This document shows, piece after piece, positions 44,298-54,999 of a DNA stretch of 64,000 bases (the stretch's first letter is position 1; every line of letters starts with the position of its first letter). Origin of the DNA: Dicaeum eximium (lineage: Eukaryota > Chordata > Aves > Passeriformes > Dicaeidae); the NCBI GenBank assembly GCA_013396995.1, contig VWZP01001598.1, positions 1 through 64,000 of the forward strand. Reading direction: 5' to 3'. A program made the position numbers and the translations under genes. The notes under the pieces were generated by a model. The model was not told where the DNA came from. It worked only from the letters and a program-made list of their open reading frames with translations, and did not search any database.

Positions 44298-44592
44298 TGG
44301 CCCATCCCTGGAAGTGTCCAAAGCCACGTTGGATGGGGCTTGGAGGAACCTGGGAGAGTGGAAGTTGTCTATTTAGGGTGGAAGGAGATGTTCCAGTGCA
44401 GATTTTGGTGGGAGCAGAAGACAGAGTCCACAGTCCCTGGTTCTTCTCCTTTAGGGGCCATTTGTAGCTGTTAATGAAAGTGAAATAAAATAAGTTCATT
44501 TTTCATTTTCATGTGGGGTGTTGTGGGGACATATGGACTCAATGCCCTTAAATGGCTTTTCCAACTGTAATGATTCCATAATTCCATGATTT
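44298..44592 (+). mobile_element. two CR1 3' scraps (sense), possibly one interrupted copy
   Basis: The 5' scrap (44298-44370) has GGCCCATCCCTGGAAGTGTC and GGGGCTTGGAGGAACCTGGG. The 3' scrap (44528-44592) has GACTCAATGCCCTTAAATGG and ends AATGATTCCATAATTCCATG. About 155 bp between them is not CR1. Confidence 0.65.
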
Positions 44593-45871
44593 CCTCTGCA
44601 TTTCATCAGAGCACTGCCAAGGTCAGCTGAGCCATCTTCTGAGAAACACCTTTAGGAATTTGCTGAACTCCAGGAGCCTGGAAGGCACCAGAGGGGTCTC
44701 TGTGATGGTCCAGTAGCAGGAATTCTGTCTCCTGTGTCACAGAACTCTGGGCACACCCCACTGTTCCCTGCAGGAACCTTAGCAATGAGGTCAGGACAGA
44801 CTTGGAATGATTCTCATCAGGATTCAGTTCCACAGCTCCCAAGAACTTTGTGTTTCCTCACTTTTCTGACTCCTCCAAGGGAAGGCTCAACGATTCCATT
44901 CCACCCATTAACAGGCATTTGGTAATTACTGGCCAGCATAAATTTTAATAATTATTATTATAATTCCTAATACAATCATTTATCAATTCCTTATTATTGA
45001 GATAGCAATTACAGAAAGATTAATAACTCCAGCTAATACTTTTTAATTAATTTAATTTGGGGAGGTGAGGGAGTGAAATGGAAACACTGCACTGCAGGCA
45101 CTTCTCAGGGGGACGTTTTCTTTTGGGCTTGTTGTACAATTCCTGTGTTTTTCCCCCACATTGCTGGACTTTTCCTACACTTATAAATGTCCTTAGGTTT
45201 TTTTGGGATACCACAGCACGGTTATGGAGCTTTTAGTCCACTGGAAAGGAAGAGTTTTCCTCCAAGTCTATCCACACACCTCCCTTATCCTACACAGAGG
45301 TTCTGCTTCCCAAAACAAAGCAATAGGGATAAGAGATGGGTTTCCCACACTTGTTTTCCAGGCCTCGACGTGCCCAGCTGCCAGGTCCCTTGGAATCTAC
45401 CCCCTCCTTGCCCTTCTTCCACTTGTAACCCTTTCCTGTATCCAACTTGACAGGAAGAGGGACCTTCCTGGCTGAAAGCCTTCAGTGGGATCATGGTTTT
45501 TAGAGAAAATTGTGTCAATGCCTGGGAAAAACTGCAGTGAATGGGACAAGCATTTATTCCCAGGATAGAAGAAGTCTCTTCCCTGATTCCTGTTCTGCCA
45601 TGGGAAAGTCTTTCCCAAAGACCATGGAGAGACTCCAAAATCCTACCTTGTTTCAGTTGGGATGTTCCTTTCTCTGGAAACTGCTATTTTTCATGAAATA
45701 AAGTAAAAACCAAGAGCTGGGAGAACACAGAGCTGATCCTGTCCCACATCCTCTCTCCGTGGGAGGAGCAGGGACAGCCTGGCCTGTGGCCTCTCTCCAG
45801 CCCTGAGCTGACCTTCAGTATTCTGGGATTCAAACATTCAGATGTGACTCCTGCAATTCCATGCTGGACTG

Positions 45872-46110
45872 GTAGAACCACAGGCTGGATTGGGATGAGA
45901 AGGATCTTTAAGCTCATCCTGTTCCACCATCCAGGGACACCTTCCACTATCCCAGGCTGCTCCAAGCCTCATCCAGCCTGGCCTTGGGCACTTCCAGGGA
46001 TCCAGGGGCAGCCACAGCTGCTCTGGGCACCCTGTGCCAGGGCCTGCCCACCCTCACAGGGAACAATTTCTCCCCAGTATCCCATCTATCCCTGCCCTCT
46101 GCCAGGCTCA
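45872..46110 (-). mobile_element. CR1 LINE 3' fragment (antisense)
   Basis: GGATCTTTAAGCTCATCCTG, GGGACACCTTCCACTATCCC, GATCCAGGGGCAGCCACAGC and CAGGGAACAATTTCTCCCCA, with a 3' tail degraded relative to its relatives. Confidence 0.92.
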
Positions 46111-46139
46111 CACTCTTTTGCAAGGATTAAATTTCACAC

Positions 46140-46276
46140 AGAATCCCAGAATATTTGAGTTGGAAGGGGCCCACAAGGATCATCAAGTCCAGCTCTAAAG
46201 TGAATGGCTCCTACAGGGGTCCAATCCACTATTTTGGTGGTATCAGCCCCTGCTTTGGCCCACTGAGCCAATTCCA
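46140..46276 (-). mobile_element. tRNA-Ile-derived SINE with CR1 tail (TguSINE1 type)
   Basis: On the minus strand, 46276 to about 46204 follows nuclear tRNA-Ile(AAT). It has A-box-like GGCTCAGTGGGCCAAAGCAG, an anticodon-region GGGCTGATACCACC and B-box-like GGATTGGACCCC, then a 3' half ending GGAGCCA. It passes directly into a CR1-type 3' end (GACTTGATGATCCTTGTGGG, CCCTTCCAACTCAAATATTC, ending ..GATTCTG). This head-plus-tail layout is that of the zebra finch TguSINE1 family. It is a diverged copy, not a functional tRNA gene. Confidence 0.8.
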
Positions 46277-46444
46277 GGGGGTTTTATATCTCAACACACC
46301 TTGTTCATCTACAAAGGGGTGATTCCCTCTCTGGGAAACTCAGGAATGTTTAAAGACAACCTGTGGCATGCTCTGGAATCCATCCATGGGGTAGACATCC
46401 AACTTCAGGGGCGGAGAATCCTTCCAGCCCCTCCAGCCACGTGT

Positions 46445-46502
46445 TCATGGAATCATGAAGACTGGAAAAGACCTCCAAGATCACCAAGTCCAACCTTTTC
46501 TT
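46445..46502 (-). mobile_element. CR1 LINE extreme 3' end (antisense)
   Basis: TTCATGGAATCATGAAGACT and GGAAAAGACCTCCAAGATCA, then CCAAGTCCAACC. The length is about 58 bp. Confidence 0.75.
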
Positions 46503-46839
46503 TGTGGATTTACTTTGTTCTCCTTCCCTTCATGGTTTCTTGTTTTTTTCTCACTCCTCTGGAATCTCCTGGATATTTCTGGTGATATTTCCTCTGCGGG
46601 AAGAAGCTGCTCAGCCTGTCCCAGCTGGGTTCCAATCTAACATCCCACATCTCCTTTTGTCTCCTAATTTTGGGTCATGGAACCCTCGTGGGACTCCTGA
46701 GCTGTTTAACCCCCCTCTGTGCTGAGAACAACCATCATTCCCTGGCTTTTTTTTTTTTTTGGAATTGACTTCCTCATTTAGTATTTGCACAGAGTAACTC
46801 CAGGGTTGAGTTTCAAAGAAAATCCGTGAATTTTTAGCT

Positions 46840-47235
46840 GTTTGTGCTCTCCCTGTGCTGTGATAATTGCACAGAGGCTGACTTTTAATTAGCTCCGGAG
46901 CTGTGTGATATCTTTGGGAGTCAATACAGTCCTTTATTTGTGGAAAACACATGGAAAATGTGCTGAATAAGCTGGAGAGTTTCCCTCCAGAAAGCAGGGA
47001 AAGAACAAATCCAGTTTTATGTAAGTTCGCTCTGAGTTTGTTTTTGCAAGTGGAAAAAAAGATGGAAAAAGGGGAAAAAAAGAAAGGAAAAAAAGAAGCA
47101 TTTATTACATTTTAACGAGGGAAAACTGAGCCCACATAGCAATAGGGGAGCTGACAATAATATATGGCTTTAATTAGCAATCAGGATTTGAGCAACAGCT
47201 TATTATGCTAATGGGGTTCAAAGCTTCCCAGGGAA
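46840..47235. promoter_or_regulatory. homeodomain/POU-motif-rich block (candidate conserved element)
   Basis: TTTTAATTAGCTCC (46884-46897), GGCTTTAATTAGCAATC (47166-47182) and TTATTATGCTAATGG (octamer-like ATGCTAAT, 47201-47215), with TGATAATTGCAC (46860-46871). It is single-copy by eye. Regulatory role is inferred. Confidence 0.3.
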
Positions 47236-50217
47236 AAAAAGTGCCTGTGGAAAGAATTGGTAATGACAAGATCTCCAGTTTGTAACAGAATCCTGGGATG
47301 CTCCAGACAATAATTTCACATTTCCTTGCATGTTTGTGATGAAACTCCAGATTTCAGATGCACTGGGTAATCCCAGTGGACTGAGGCAAAATATAACGAC
47401 CCCAAACTTTTGTCCCTAAGGACAGGGAATGAATGATTTTGCTCTCCAAAAGAAACTCTGCCATGCCATGGGTTTGAGTTGAAGGAGTTGGAATCTGAGC
47501 TGAATTAATTGGAAATGCAGCAATTTAAATAAATTTGCTTTAAATAAAGCAATGAACCTGCTGAAGTTTGTCCAGATTGGAGCTCGTGGTCAGATCTCTG
47601 GTTCTGAGGCTGAGCAGTGGCTGGTGGAGAGGACACACTAATGAAGGGCTGGGTAATCAAACTCCCAGCTGCAGCATTCCCAAGGGAATGGGCTCCACAG
47701 CAAGGATCTGGGGCTTCAGAGGAAATATTTTAGAGACATCAGGATTTATCCAGGAAGGAGTGATGGGTGCTCAGGTGAGAGGAGCAGGGGAAGAACGTCA
47801 CACAGGAGGTTGGTGGGGAGAGGGTGGAGGCACCGTGATGCTTTCACACCCAGCTTCCCATGGGATCTGTTCCTTCTCAAAGGATAATCAGGAAAGTCCT
47901 GTTAAGCCTTTTGCATTCCTTTGTTTGGAAGATGCCTTCCAACCAGGGCCTGAGAGCTGCTGGCAAACAGGAGGCTTGAGAGCTCCTCATGCTCAGGTCT
48001 CCATCCTCCTCAGGATCTTCTTCCAGGGATTTCAAGATCCTCCCCTGGGACAGCAAAAAAACCTCCAAATTTCTGTCTTGTCCCCACTGCAGTTCACTGG
48101 ATCTCCTCTTCTCATCCCTGCACAGGGATCCAGGGCAGGTGGAGCTTTGGGAGCATCATCTGCTGAACTTCTGCAGGTCAGAAGGTCCCACCCAGGCCCC
48201 CTTTGGATCACTCTTCTCTTTGTATGGTTTGATGGGTTTCCAGAGACACAAAAATGCATTTGGTGCATCCCTAATGAGGTATTCCCATTATCTGTGTCAG
48301 GATTGTCCCAGAAAGGATATGGACATAGAAAATTCCTAAGAAAAGCTGGAATTCTACAGGAATTATACCTGGGACAGTGACCTCAAAGCAGAGTCCACAC
48401 CCTCACAGGAGCCCTGGCAGATGAAGAAAGAGCAGCCAGTGCAGGTTTCTCCTGAGGTTTGGAGAATCCACTGAGTGGAACCAGGTGGAGGGGCAGCAGG
48501 GACCCTTGGGAAGGGGGGAGAGGAGAGGAGAGGAGAGGACCTATTGAAATTTCCACTTCCCTGCATTTTCAGGTCAGGTCCATTTGATAAACAATCCATG
48601 TACGAATTCAGGAAGTGTGACATGGGATTTGATGGAATGAATTAGAATTATGTGGATCTATAGACCGAGATGTCTGGAGTGTGCAAGGAGCCTTTCTGTT
48701 TTCTATTGTAAAAAGTACATAAAATAAAATACAAATAATAAATAGTGAATTTTTAATCATTTTCTCCACTTTGGAGGTTGTATTGCTGTACTAATTCACC
48801 CAATTCCTTTCAATTAAGCAATTAATTTTAGTATTCTAGGTTATTATACAGCATGTTAAAGTCGCTCAGTGTTATTGCTCTCCTTGTGCTGGGAATTTCC
48901 TTTCATTCCTCAATATGACAAAAATGTAGGGAAAACAGTAAAATTCAGGAGTTTCTTTACATGTATTAGGTTTCATCCATCCATTCTTTTTAATGTCCAA
49001 TATTTTTCAGCCAATGTTCCTGAAGATGGACACAGAATAGCAGTTAAAGCACAAGACAGATGAGCCATGTATAGAAAAATGAATTTCTGAGCCATAAGAT
49101 TAATAAATACACCATGTTTGGGGCTTGGAGTCTGAGATTTAATTAGGAAAATTGTTCTCCAGAACTTTTAATTTTCTGCTGTGGTTTTTTTTCCCACTAG
49201 GATGAGTAAACTCAGCCTCATCCCCTTCCCTCAGTTCAGCTGGAAGGAGAAATCCAATCTGCTGAGCAACACAGGCTCTTCCCGTGTCACTCCCACCTGG
49301 GAGGGGGAAATGGCAGCTGATGGCAAAGAGCTGCTGCAGGATCTTGTGATGCTCCATGATGCAGTCAGGAAACTCCAAGGAAATGCAACAATTGCCAAGC
49401 AAACCCATCCACTTGCCAAGGTGTGCCCTGGAGTGGCTGTTCATGCTCAGGAGGGAAATCCTGCAGCAGCTCCGAGGATTCCTGTGCCCATTCAGGCTCG
49501 GTGACCCCACAGGTTCTTTAGGTCTTGTTAGGGTGAAGGGATGGAGAGGACACCAGGTGCTCCTGCTCCTCCAGGGTGCACTCCTGATCCCTGTGCTGGA
49601 AAAGAAGGAACAGGTTGGGAAAGAGAAATTGGAGCAGAGAAAGGCAAGAAGAGGGATGGAGAGCTAGAATGGCCTCCAGGATGGACAAGGGAGGCTGGGC
49701 TGGCTCAGCTGGAACTGAGATACAGGAGCAACTCTGAAATGCCAGAATGGAGCAGGAATGGGAATTCCTGAGGCTGAAAATGGGCAGCCAGTGAACAGGA
49801 TGATATGAGAGCAGATATAGACCAGACTCAATTGAATGGTTGGGGTTTTTTCATTCAAAATTTCATTTGATTTGGTGGTTTTTCCCTCAAAATAAGGCTG
49901 AATTACCTAACTCTTGTCCTTGGTGTCTGGAAAGATCAAGGAATTCCATCTGTGCCTAAAGAACCACCTGGAGAAAGGACAGGAGGTGTTATTGAGCACA
50001 AAGACTCACCTGAGCCCTCTCTTTGTTTCCACTTTCCTTCTTTTTTTTTACTTGTTAAAATACACCTGAAGCCCTCAGACTGAATCCTGAGCTGTGGCCA
50101 CCATGAGATACTCCAAGTACAGGGATAAAATTGTGTTTTCCTTCCCTCTGTTCTCACATGGATCAGGGAATGGGAAGATGAGTCTTGGTGTTTTCAGACT
50201 ATTTTGATTCCATCAGG
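47236..50217. other. mainly single-copy non-coding stretch
   Basis: A (GGAGA)n microsatellite lies at 48519-48539. An A/T-rich single-copy block lies at 48640-49060. Overlapping open frames at 49181-49667 contain KELLQDLVMLHDAVRKLQ after an acceptor-like TTTTTTTTCCCACTAG; no family was recognised. Confidence 0.5.
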
Positions 50218-50441
50218 TCCTGGTGGGATTGTTGGGGAGTCTGTGCTGGACTGGGAGCTGGATTTGATGTTCCTGGTGGCCCTTCCCAGGGAACAATTCC
50301 TTCCCAATATCCCATCCATCCCTGCCCTCTGGCAGTGGGAAGCCATTCCCTGTGTCCTGTCCCTCCATCCCTTGTCCCAGGTCCCTCTCCAGCTCTTTTG
50401 GGTCCCTCCTAGCTCAGGATTTTCCATGATTCTGTGATTCC
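50218..50441 (+). mobile_element. CR1 3' end (sense) interrupted by an antisense CR1 piece
   Basis: The sense CR1 end is split into 50218-50290 (GATTGTTGGGGAGTCTGTGC, GAGCTGGATTTGATGTTCCT) and 50401-50441 (TAGCTCAGGATTTTCCATGA). Between them lies an antisense CR1 fragment (50291-50400, GGAACAATTCCTTCCCAATA, CTGCCCTCTGGCAG). GGCCCTTCCCAG and GGTCCCTCCTAG flank the insert like an imperfect 12-bp target duplication. Confidence 0.75.
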
Positions 50442-50758
50442 ACATCTCAGTGACAGCAGTGAGCTGGAATCCCAGGTGGAGGAGCTGCCTCTGGGGTGGT
50501 CTGTGCTGGACTGGGAGCTGGATTTGATGTTCCTGGTGGCCCTTCCCAGGGAACAATTCCTTCCCAATATCCCATCCATCCCTGCCCTCTGGCAGTGGGA
50601 AGCCATTCCCTGTGTCCTGTCCCTCCATCCCTTGTCCCAGGTCCCTCTCCAGCTCTTTTGGGTCCCTCCTAGCTCAGGATTTTCCATGATTCTGTGATTC
50701 CACATCTCAGTGACAGCAGTGAGCTGGAATCCCAGGTGGAGGAGCTGCCTCTGGGGTG
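50240..50758. repeat. two-copy 260-bp tandem duplication
   Basis: 50240-50499 and 50500-50758 read identically, both starting TCTGTGCTGGACTGGGAGCT and ending GAGCTGCCTCTGGGGTG. The unit includes the nested CR1 described above plus about 60 bp of flank. It is either a recent duplication or an assembly artefact. Confidence 0.95.
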
Positions 50759-51734
50759 TTGGCCATGGGTGTGACCCAGTCCCTCTGTTCTGGGCCACCA
50801 CCACTTTTGGGGAGTCTGCATCAGACCCAACGAATTCCATGTGACCAGAGCTCCTTCCACTCCGAAAGCCTCCGGGATTTCCCTCTGCCTCCTGCTGTCT
50901 TGGCTCTCCAAGTGGAGGATTTTTGATCCTTGCAGGATATTGCAATGGAAACTTTCCCCATTTTCTTTTCCAATTGTTGCCTGCCAGACTGCAGAGACCA
51001 ATATACTTATAATATAATATATTGTAATTGATTATCCAATTTCAGAATCAAAATCCCGCTGCATTGTGTCCAAATTAAATCCTTTCATTGGCTGCTTGGA
51101 ATTTCCCCCTCAAGGATTACCCAGGAAGAAAATATCAATGTTTGGTTTCACGTTCCTTTTGGGACTATATTTGAAAATCTCTAAAATTCCTTGTGCTAAA
51201 ACCCAATTCTTCTCTTCTGCTCTGGTTATCAGAGCCCTGTTAAACCCACACGGAGCAGAGCTTTGTCCTTGGCAGGGAGAAGGATCAGATACTGCCTGGA
51301 GGTCACTGGGGATTTAATTCTTGTTATTAGTTTTATAGAGAAGCTGTCCAGATACCACAAAGAAAGGGCAGGAATGTGTCCCCCTTAAATAGATCATCAG
51401 CCCAAATTTATTAACAGGAGCATGTTGGAAAGGGAGCAAGTGGGCTGGTTTTTTTGGGATTGGATTCTGCTCTGGGTTTATTTTAGCCTTTGACACAGGG
51501 AAAAGAAAAGACAATTCAGCCATGGCTCAGCCATGCCTCTCTGTGTGTGTTGTACCATTAGCAAGGCATCAGGGTTGGGGTAGAAATAGGAGATTTGTTT
51601 TCCCAGATAGTTTTTTTCCTGGTGTAAGAAGGGTTTGTAGCCTGTGACAACGAGCTGGGACAGCTCCAGTGCGCGTGATCCTGTGAGATTCACCCTGTGA
51701 GTCCTCACTCCATGGGGACACTCACAGATGTGAG
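50759..51734. other. single-copy non-coding stretch
   Basis: An A/T-rich patch (TATAATATAATATATTG) lies at 51009-51025. No exon was recognised. Confidence 0.5.
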
Positions 51735-51985
51735 GAAAAGGCCTCAGGCTGCTCCGGGAGAGGCTCAGGGTGGACATCAGGAGGAATTTCTCCATGGAAA
51801 GGGTGCTGAGGCCTTGGCAGGGGCTGCCCAGGGAGGTTTGGAGTTCCCATCCCTGGAGGTGCCCAAGGAAGGACTGGATGTGGCACTCAGTGCTCTGGGC
51901 TGGGGACAGGGTGGGGATTGGGCACAGCTGGGACTGGTGATCCTGGAAGGTTTTTCCAGTCTCAGTGACTCCATGATTCTGGAAT
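51735..51985 (+). mobile_element. CR1 LINE 3' fragment (sense), diverged subfamily
   Basis: GGTGGACATCAGGAGGAATT, GGCAGGGGCTGCCCAGGGAG and CCCATCCCTGGAGGTGCCCA, ending GTGACTCCATGATTCTGG. The order matches CR1 but not the more frequent subfamily here. Confidence 0.8.
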
Positions 51986-52287
51986 GCATACGAGAAGTAG
52001 CTGTACTGAATTTAAAGCAGGAATTAAAAGCAAACAAAGACATTAAAAATTCCATGGGACCATTAAAGCCTTTATAGTGTTTTTAAGAGTTTTTTGGGGG
52101 GAGAAGTTTGATAGTACCTGGGGCTCACAGCAGTGTTTTTGTTGTGAAGGTGTATGGAATGTAATTTCCATGGAGGAATGTCCATAAGCAACAATGTCCA
52201 GGCCTTATACCCACATCCTTTCTTCTGGAAACCTCTGGAATGGGATCTCTGTGCTGAGCCCTTCCTGAGCCTCATCTCCTCTGCCCC

Positions 52288-52375
52288 TGGTCCAGTGGAA
52301 GGCCCATGGCAGGGGCTGGAACTGGGTGGGCTTAAAGGTCCCTCCCAGCCCAAACCATTCCACCTTTCTGTGATC
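52288..52375 (+). mobile_element. CR1 LINE extreme 3' end (sense)
   Basis: CAGTGGAAGGCCCATGGCAG, GGGTGGGCTTAAAGGTCCCT and CCCAAACCATTCCACC. Confidence 0.85.
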
Positions 52376-53050
52376 ATTCCGAGATTCTCTGTCCAGGCTT
52401 TGCTTATTCCATAGGTCCAGTAGAAGGCAGGAAGGATAAAGTGGAGAAATATCTTAATATCTGGGTGTTTTTATTGAGTTCATGGGTTTATTTCTCTCTC
52501 TATTTTTTATTTTCACTGTCACAGCAGCAACAATTCAGAACAAGTTTCCACGAAGGAGTCCTGGCTTTCAATATAATTAAAATAAACATGGAATCTTGCA
52601 GGAGTATCGTGAAACAAATTAAAACCTGATTGCTCTTCCAATTCCCATCTAATGATTATCCAAACAAGTGTGGGGAGCACAGGGCTACAATCCCAAAGCC
52701 AATCAAGTTTGACGGTTTTAATTTGGATTTTCATGTGTGTGGAAGTTCGTCAATACGGAGACTTGTCCAAAATCTTGTGCTTGCTCTTACAAAGTGGATG
52801 GAAAATGTTCCCTGGTGTTTTTGTGTCACACAAGTGGTACAGTTTTTTTTGGCAAACAGAGAGTTCAGTTTTGAGTTTCTAAAAGCAGAAGGATGCAATA
52901 AATAATGATCTGTTCAAATCTACAAGAACTGGTGCAAATCTGTATTTTGGGAATTGGAGTTTCTGCCAGGCCTGGATTGCCTGGGGAGGGCTGAGAGCTG
53001 CTGGGGGTGTTGGGGGATGGAACTTGCTGGCCTTTAGATCAGGGCTGTGT
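52376..53050. other. single-copy A/T-rich non-coding stretch
   Basis: I see nothing recognisable. A mild A/T-rich composition runs over 52440-52920. Confidence 0.5.
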
Positions 53051-53365
53051 CATGGAATCATGGAATCATGGAATGGTTTGGATGAGAAGGGACCTTAAAG
53101 TTCACCCCATTCCCACCCCCAGCCATGGGCAGGGACACCTTCCACTAGCCCAGGCTGCTCCAAGCCCCAGGGTCCAACCTGGCCTGGGACACTGCCAGGG
53201 ATCCAGGGGCAGCCACAGCTGCTCTGGGCACCCTGTGCCAGGGCCTGCCCACCCTCCCAGGGAACAATTCCTTCCCAATATCCCATCCATCCCTGCCCTC
53301 TGGCACTGGGAAGCCATTCCCTGTGTCCTGTCCCTCCAGCCCTGGTCCCAAGTCTCTCTTGGCCC
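53051..53365 (-). mobile_element. CR1 LINE 3' region (antisense), well preserved
   Basis: It begins in three copies of the antisense tail repeat (CATGGAAT). It continues through GGGCAGGGACACCTTCCACT, GATCCAGGGGCAGCCACAGC, GGGAACAATTCCTTCCCAAT and CCATCCCTGCCCTCTGGCAC to TGGTCCCAAGTCTCTCTTGG. Confidence 0.95.
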
Positions 53366-54374
53366 TTTAGGCACTGGAAGGAGCTTTGAGGTCTCCCTGG
53401 GGCTTCTCTTCTCCGTCTCACTCAGCTGCTCCTCAGGAGAAGAGTTTCAGCCCTGTGCCAAATTGGGAAGTTCTCCCCTGCACTCATTGGACTCTTCCCA
53501 ATTTTAAAAGCAGGAGCCTTTCCCACAACATCCAACCACTGGCTCCCAGGGCAGCAGCAATTTGGTCCCAGTTTCCTGCTTGGGGCAGGACTCCAGTCAC
53601 TGTGCTCACACTCCATAATGGAATAATGGAATAATAATGGAAATGGGAGCTGCAACCCCTGCACGTGTGAGCACACTGGAGCTGCTGTTCCTTTGGGAGG
53701 AGGGGTCTCATCCATGTGGGAACCACCTGCAGCTGCATGGAGGCAGCTCCTTAATGCAGTCAATAACCCCTCAGCAAGGTGATGCCCTCACATGAACAAA
53801 AACAAATCCAGAGCCTGTTCCTGCCTTCCTGCAAATTTGAATCTCCCCCATCCATCCCTGGGAATGTTTCTATGGTTACCTCCCAGAATACCAGTTTGCC
53901 AACATCAGGTTATTTCCATCTTGGAACCTAAATCCAAGCTGGTTTTTCAGCTGGGCTCAACTCTAGTGCTGAATTTTAGCCTCCTGAAGAGCTGGAGGTG
54001 TAAAGCTTAGACAGGAATGTGTCACCATTTTTGTGGTGACTGTCACAACTTTGAGAGTGATGCAGAACTGAGTCTAAGAAGAAAAAGACAAAATATAATG
54101 GATTTCATGGAATTATGGTGTCCTGTGGCAGCTCACAAAGACACTGCAGATGTGGCCACAGAAAAGATTCTCCCAGACACATCAGGTTGTCTTTGACTCC
54201 AGGTTCTGGGATTGCTCTCAGGAAGGATAGAATTGCGACTATTTTAGAATTAATCTTGAATTTCAATGATTTTCAGCCAGACCCTGTGTGTGCCCCCACA
54301 AGGAACCTCCACTGGGAATGTGATGAGGGACAGTGTATCTCTGCTCGATGTATTTTGTTGATAAGGAGAAGTGG
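53366..54374. other. single-copy non-coding spacer between inverted CR1 copies
   Basis: There is a short AATGGAATAATGG-type repeat at 53619-53641. Nothing else was recognised. Confidence 0.5.
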
Positions 54375-54810
54375 GAATTTTGCTACTCCCTGGGCTGCTG
54401 TAGAAAGGCTGGGAGGGTTGGGATTGTATGGCCTGGAGAAGAGGAACTTTGGGTTGACACAATTTTGGCCTTCCAGGACCTGAAGGGAGTCAACAGGAGA
54501 GCTGGAGAGGGACTTGGAACAAGGGATGGAGGGACAGGACACAGGGAATGGCTTCCCACTGCCAGAGGGCAGGGATGGATGGGATATTGGGAAGGAATTG
54601 TTCCCTGGGAGGGTGGGCAGGCCCTGGCACAGGGTGCCCAGAGAAGCTGTGGCTGCCCCTGGATCCCTGGCAGTGCCCAAGGCCAGGCTGGACAGGGCTT
54701 GGAGCAGCCTGGGCTAGTGGAAGGTGTCCCTGCCCATGGCAGGGGTGGGATTGGATGGGCTTTAATGTCCTTTCCCACCCAAACCATTCCATGATTTTAT
54801 GATTCTGTAG
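54375..54810 (+). mobile_element. CR1 LINE 3' region (sense), about 435 bp, well preserved
   Basis: It runs from GGGCTGCTGTAGAAAGGCTG through GGACCTGAAGGGAGTCAACA, GGAGAGGGACTTGGAACAAG, GATATTGGGAAGGAATTGTT and GGCAGGCCCTGGCACAGGGT to a full tail CCATTCCATGATTTTATGAT. It forms an inverted pair with 53051-53365. Confidence 0.95.
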
Positions 54811-54999
54811 GTAATCCTAAGAAAACATTCCTTACGGCAAATCCTTCCCTAGCTGGAGTTTGAGTCCTTGTGCAGGGCTGGAATCCATCCCTCCAAGTGC
54901 AGTTTCCATCACTGAGCTGCATTAGGAACACCTTGTGAATCTGAGAAAAGCTGTGAAACCTCATTGTCAGCTCTAAACAGCACAATCCCTTCTTTTTCC

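Noticed and set aside
46204..46276. Functional tRNA-Ile gene (minus strand)
   Set aside because: The body is diverged at stem positions and runs directly into a CR1 tail. It is a SINE head, not a tRNA gene.
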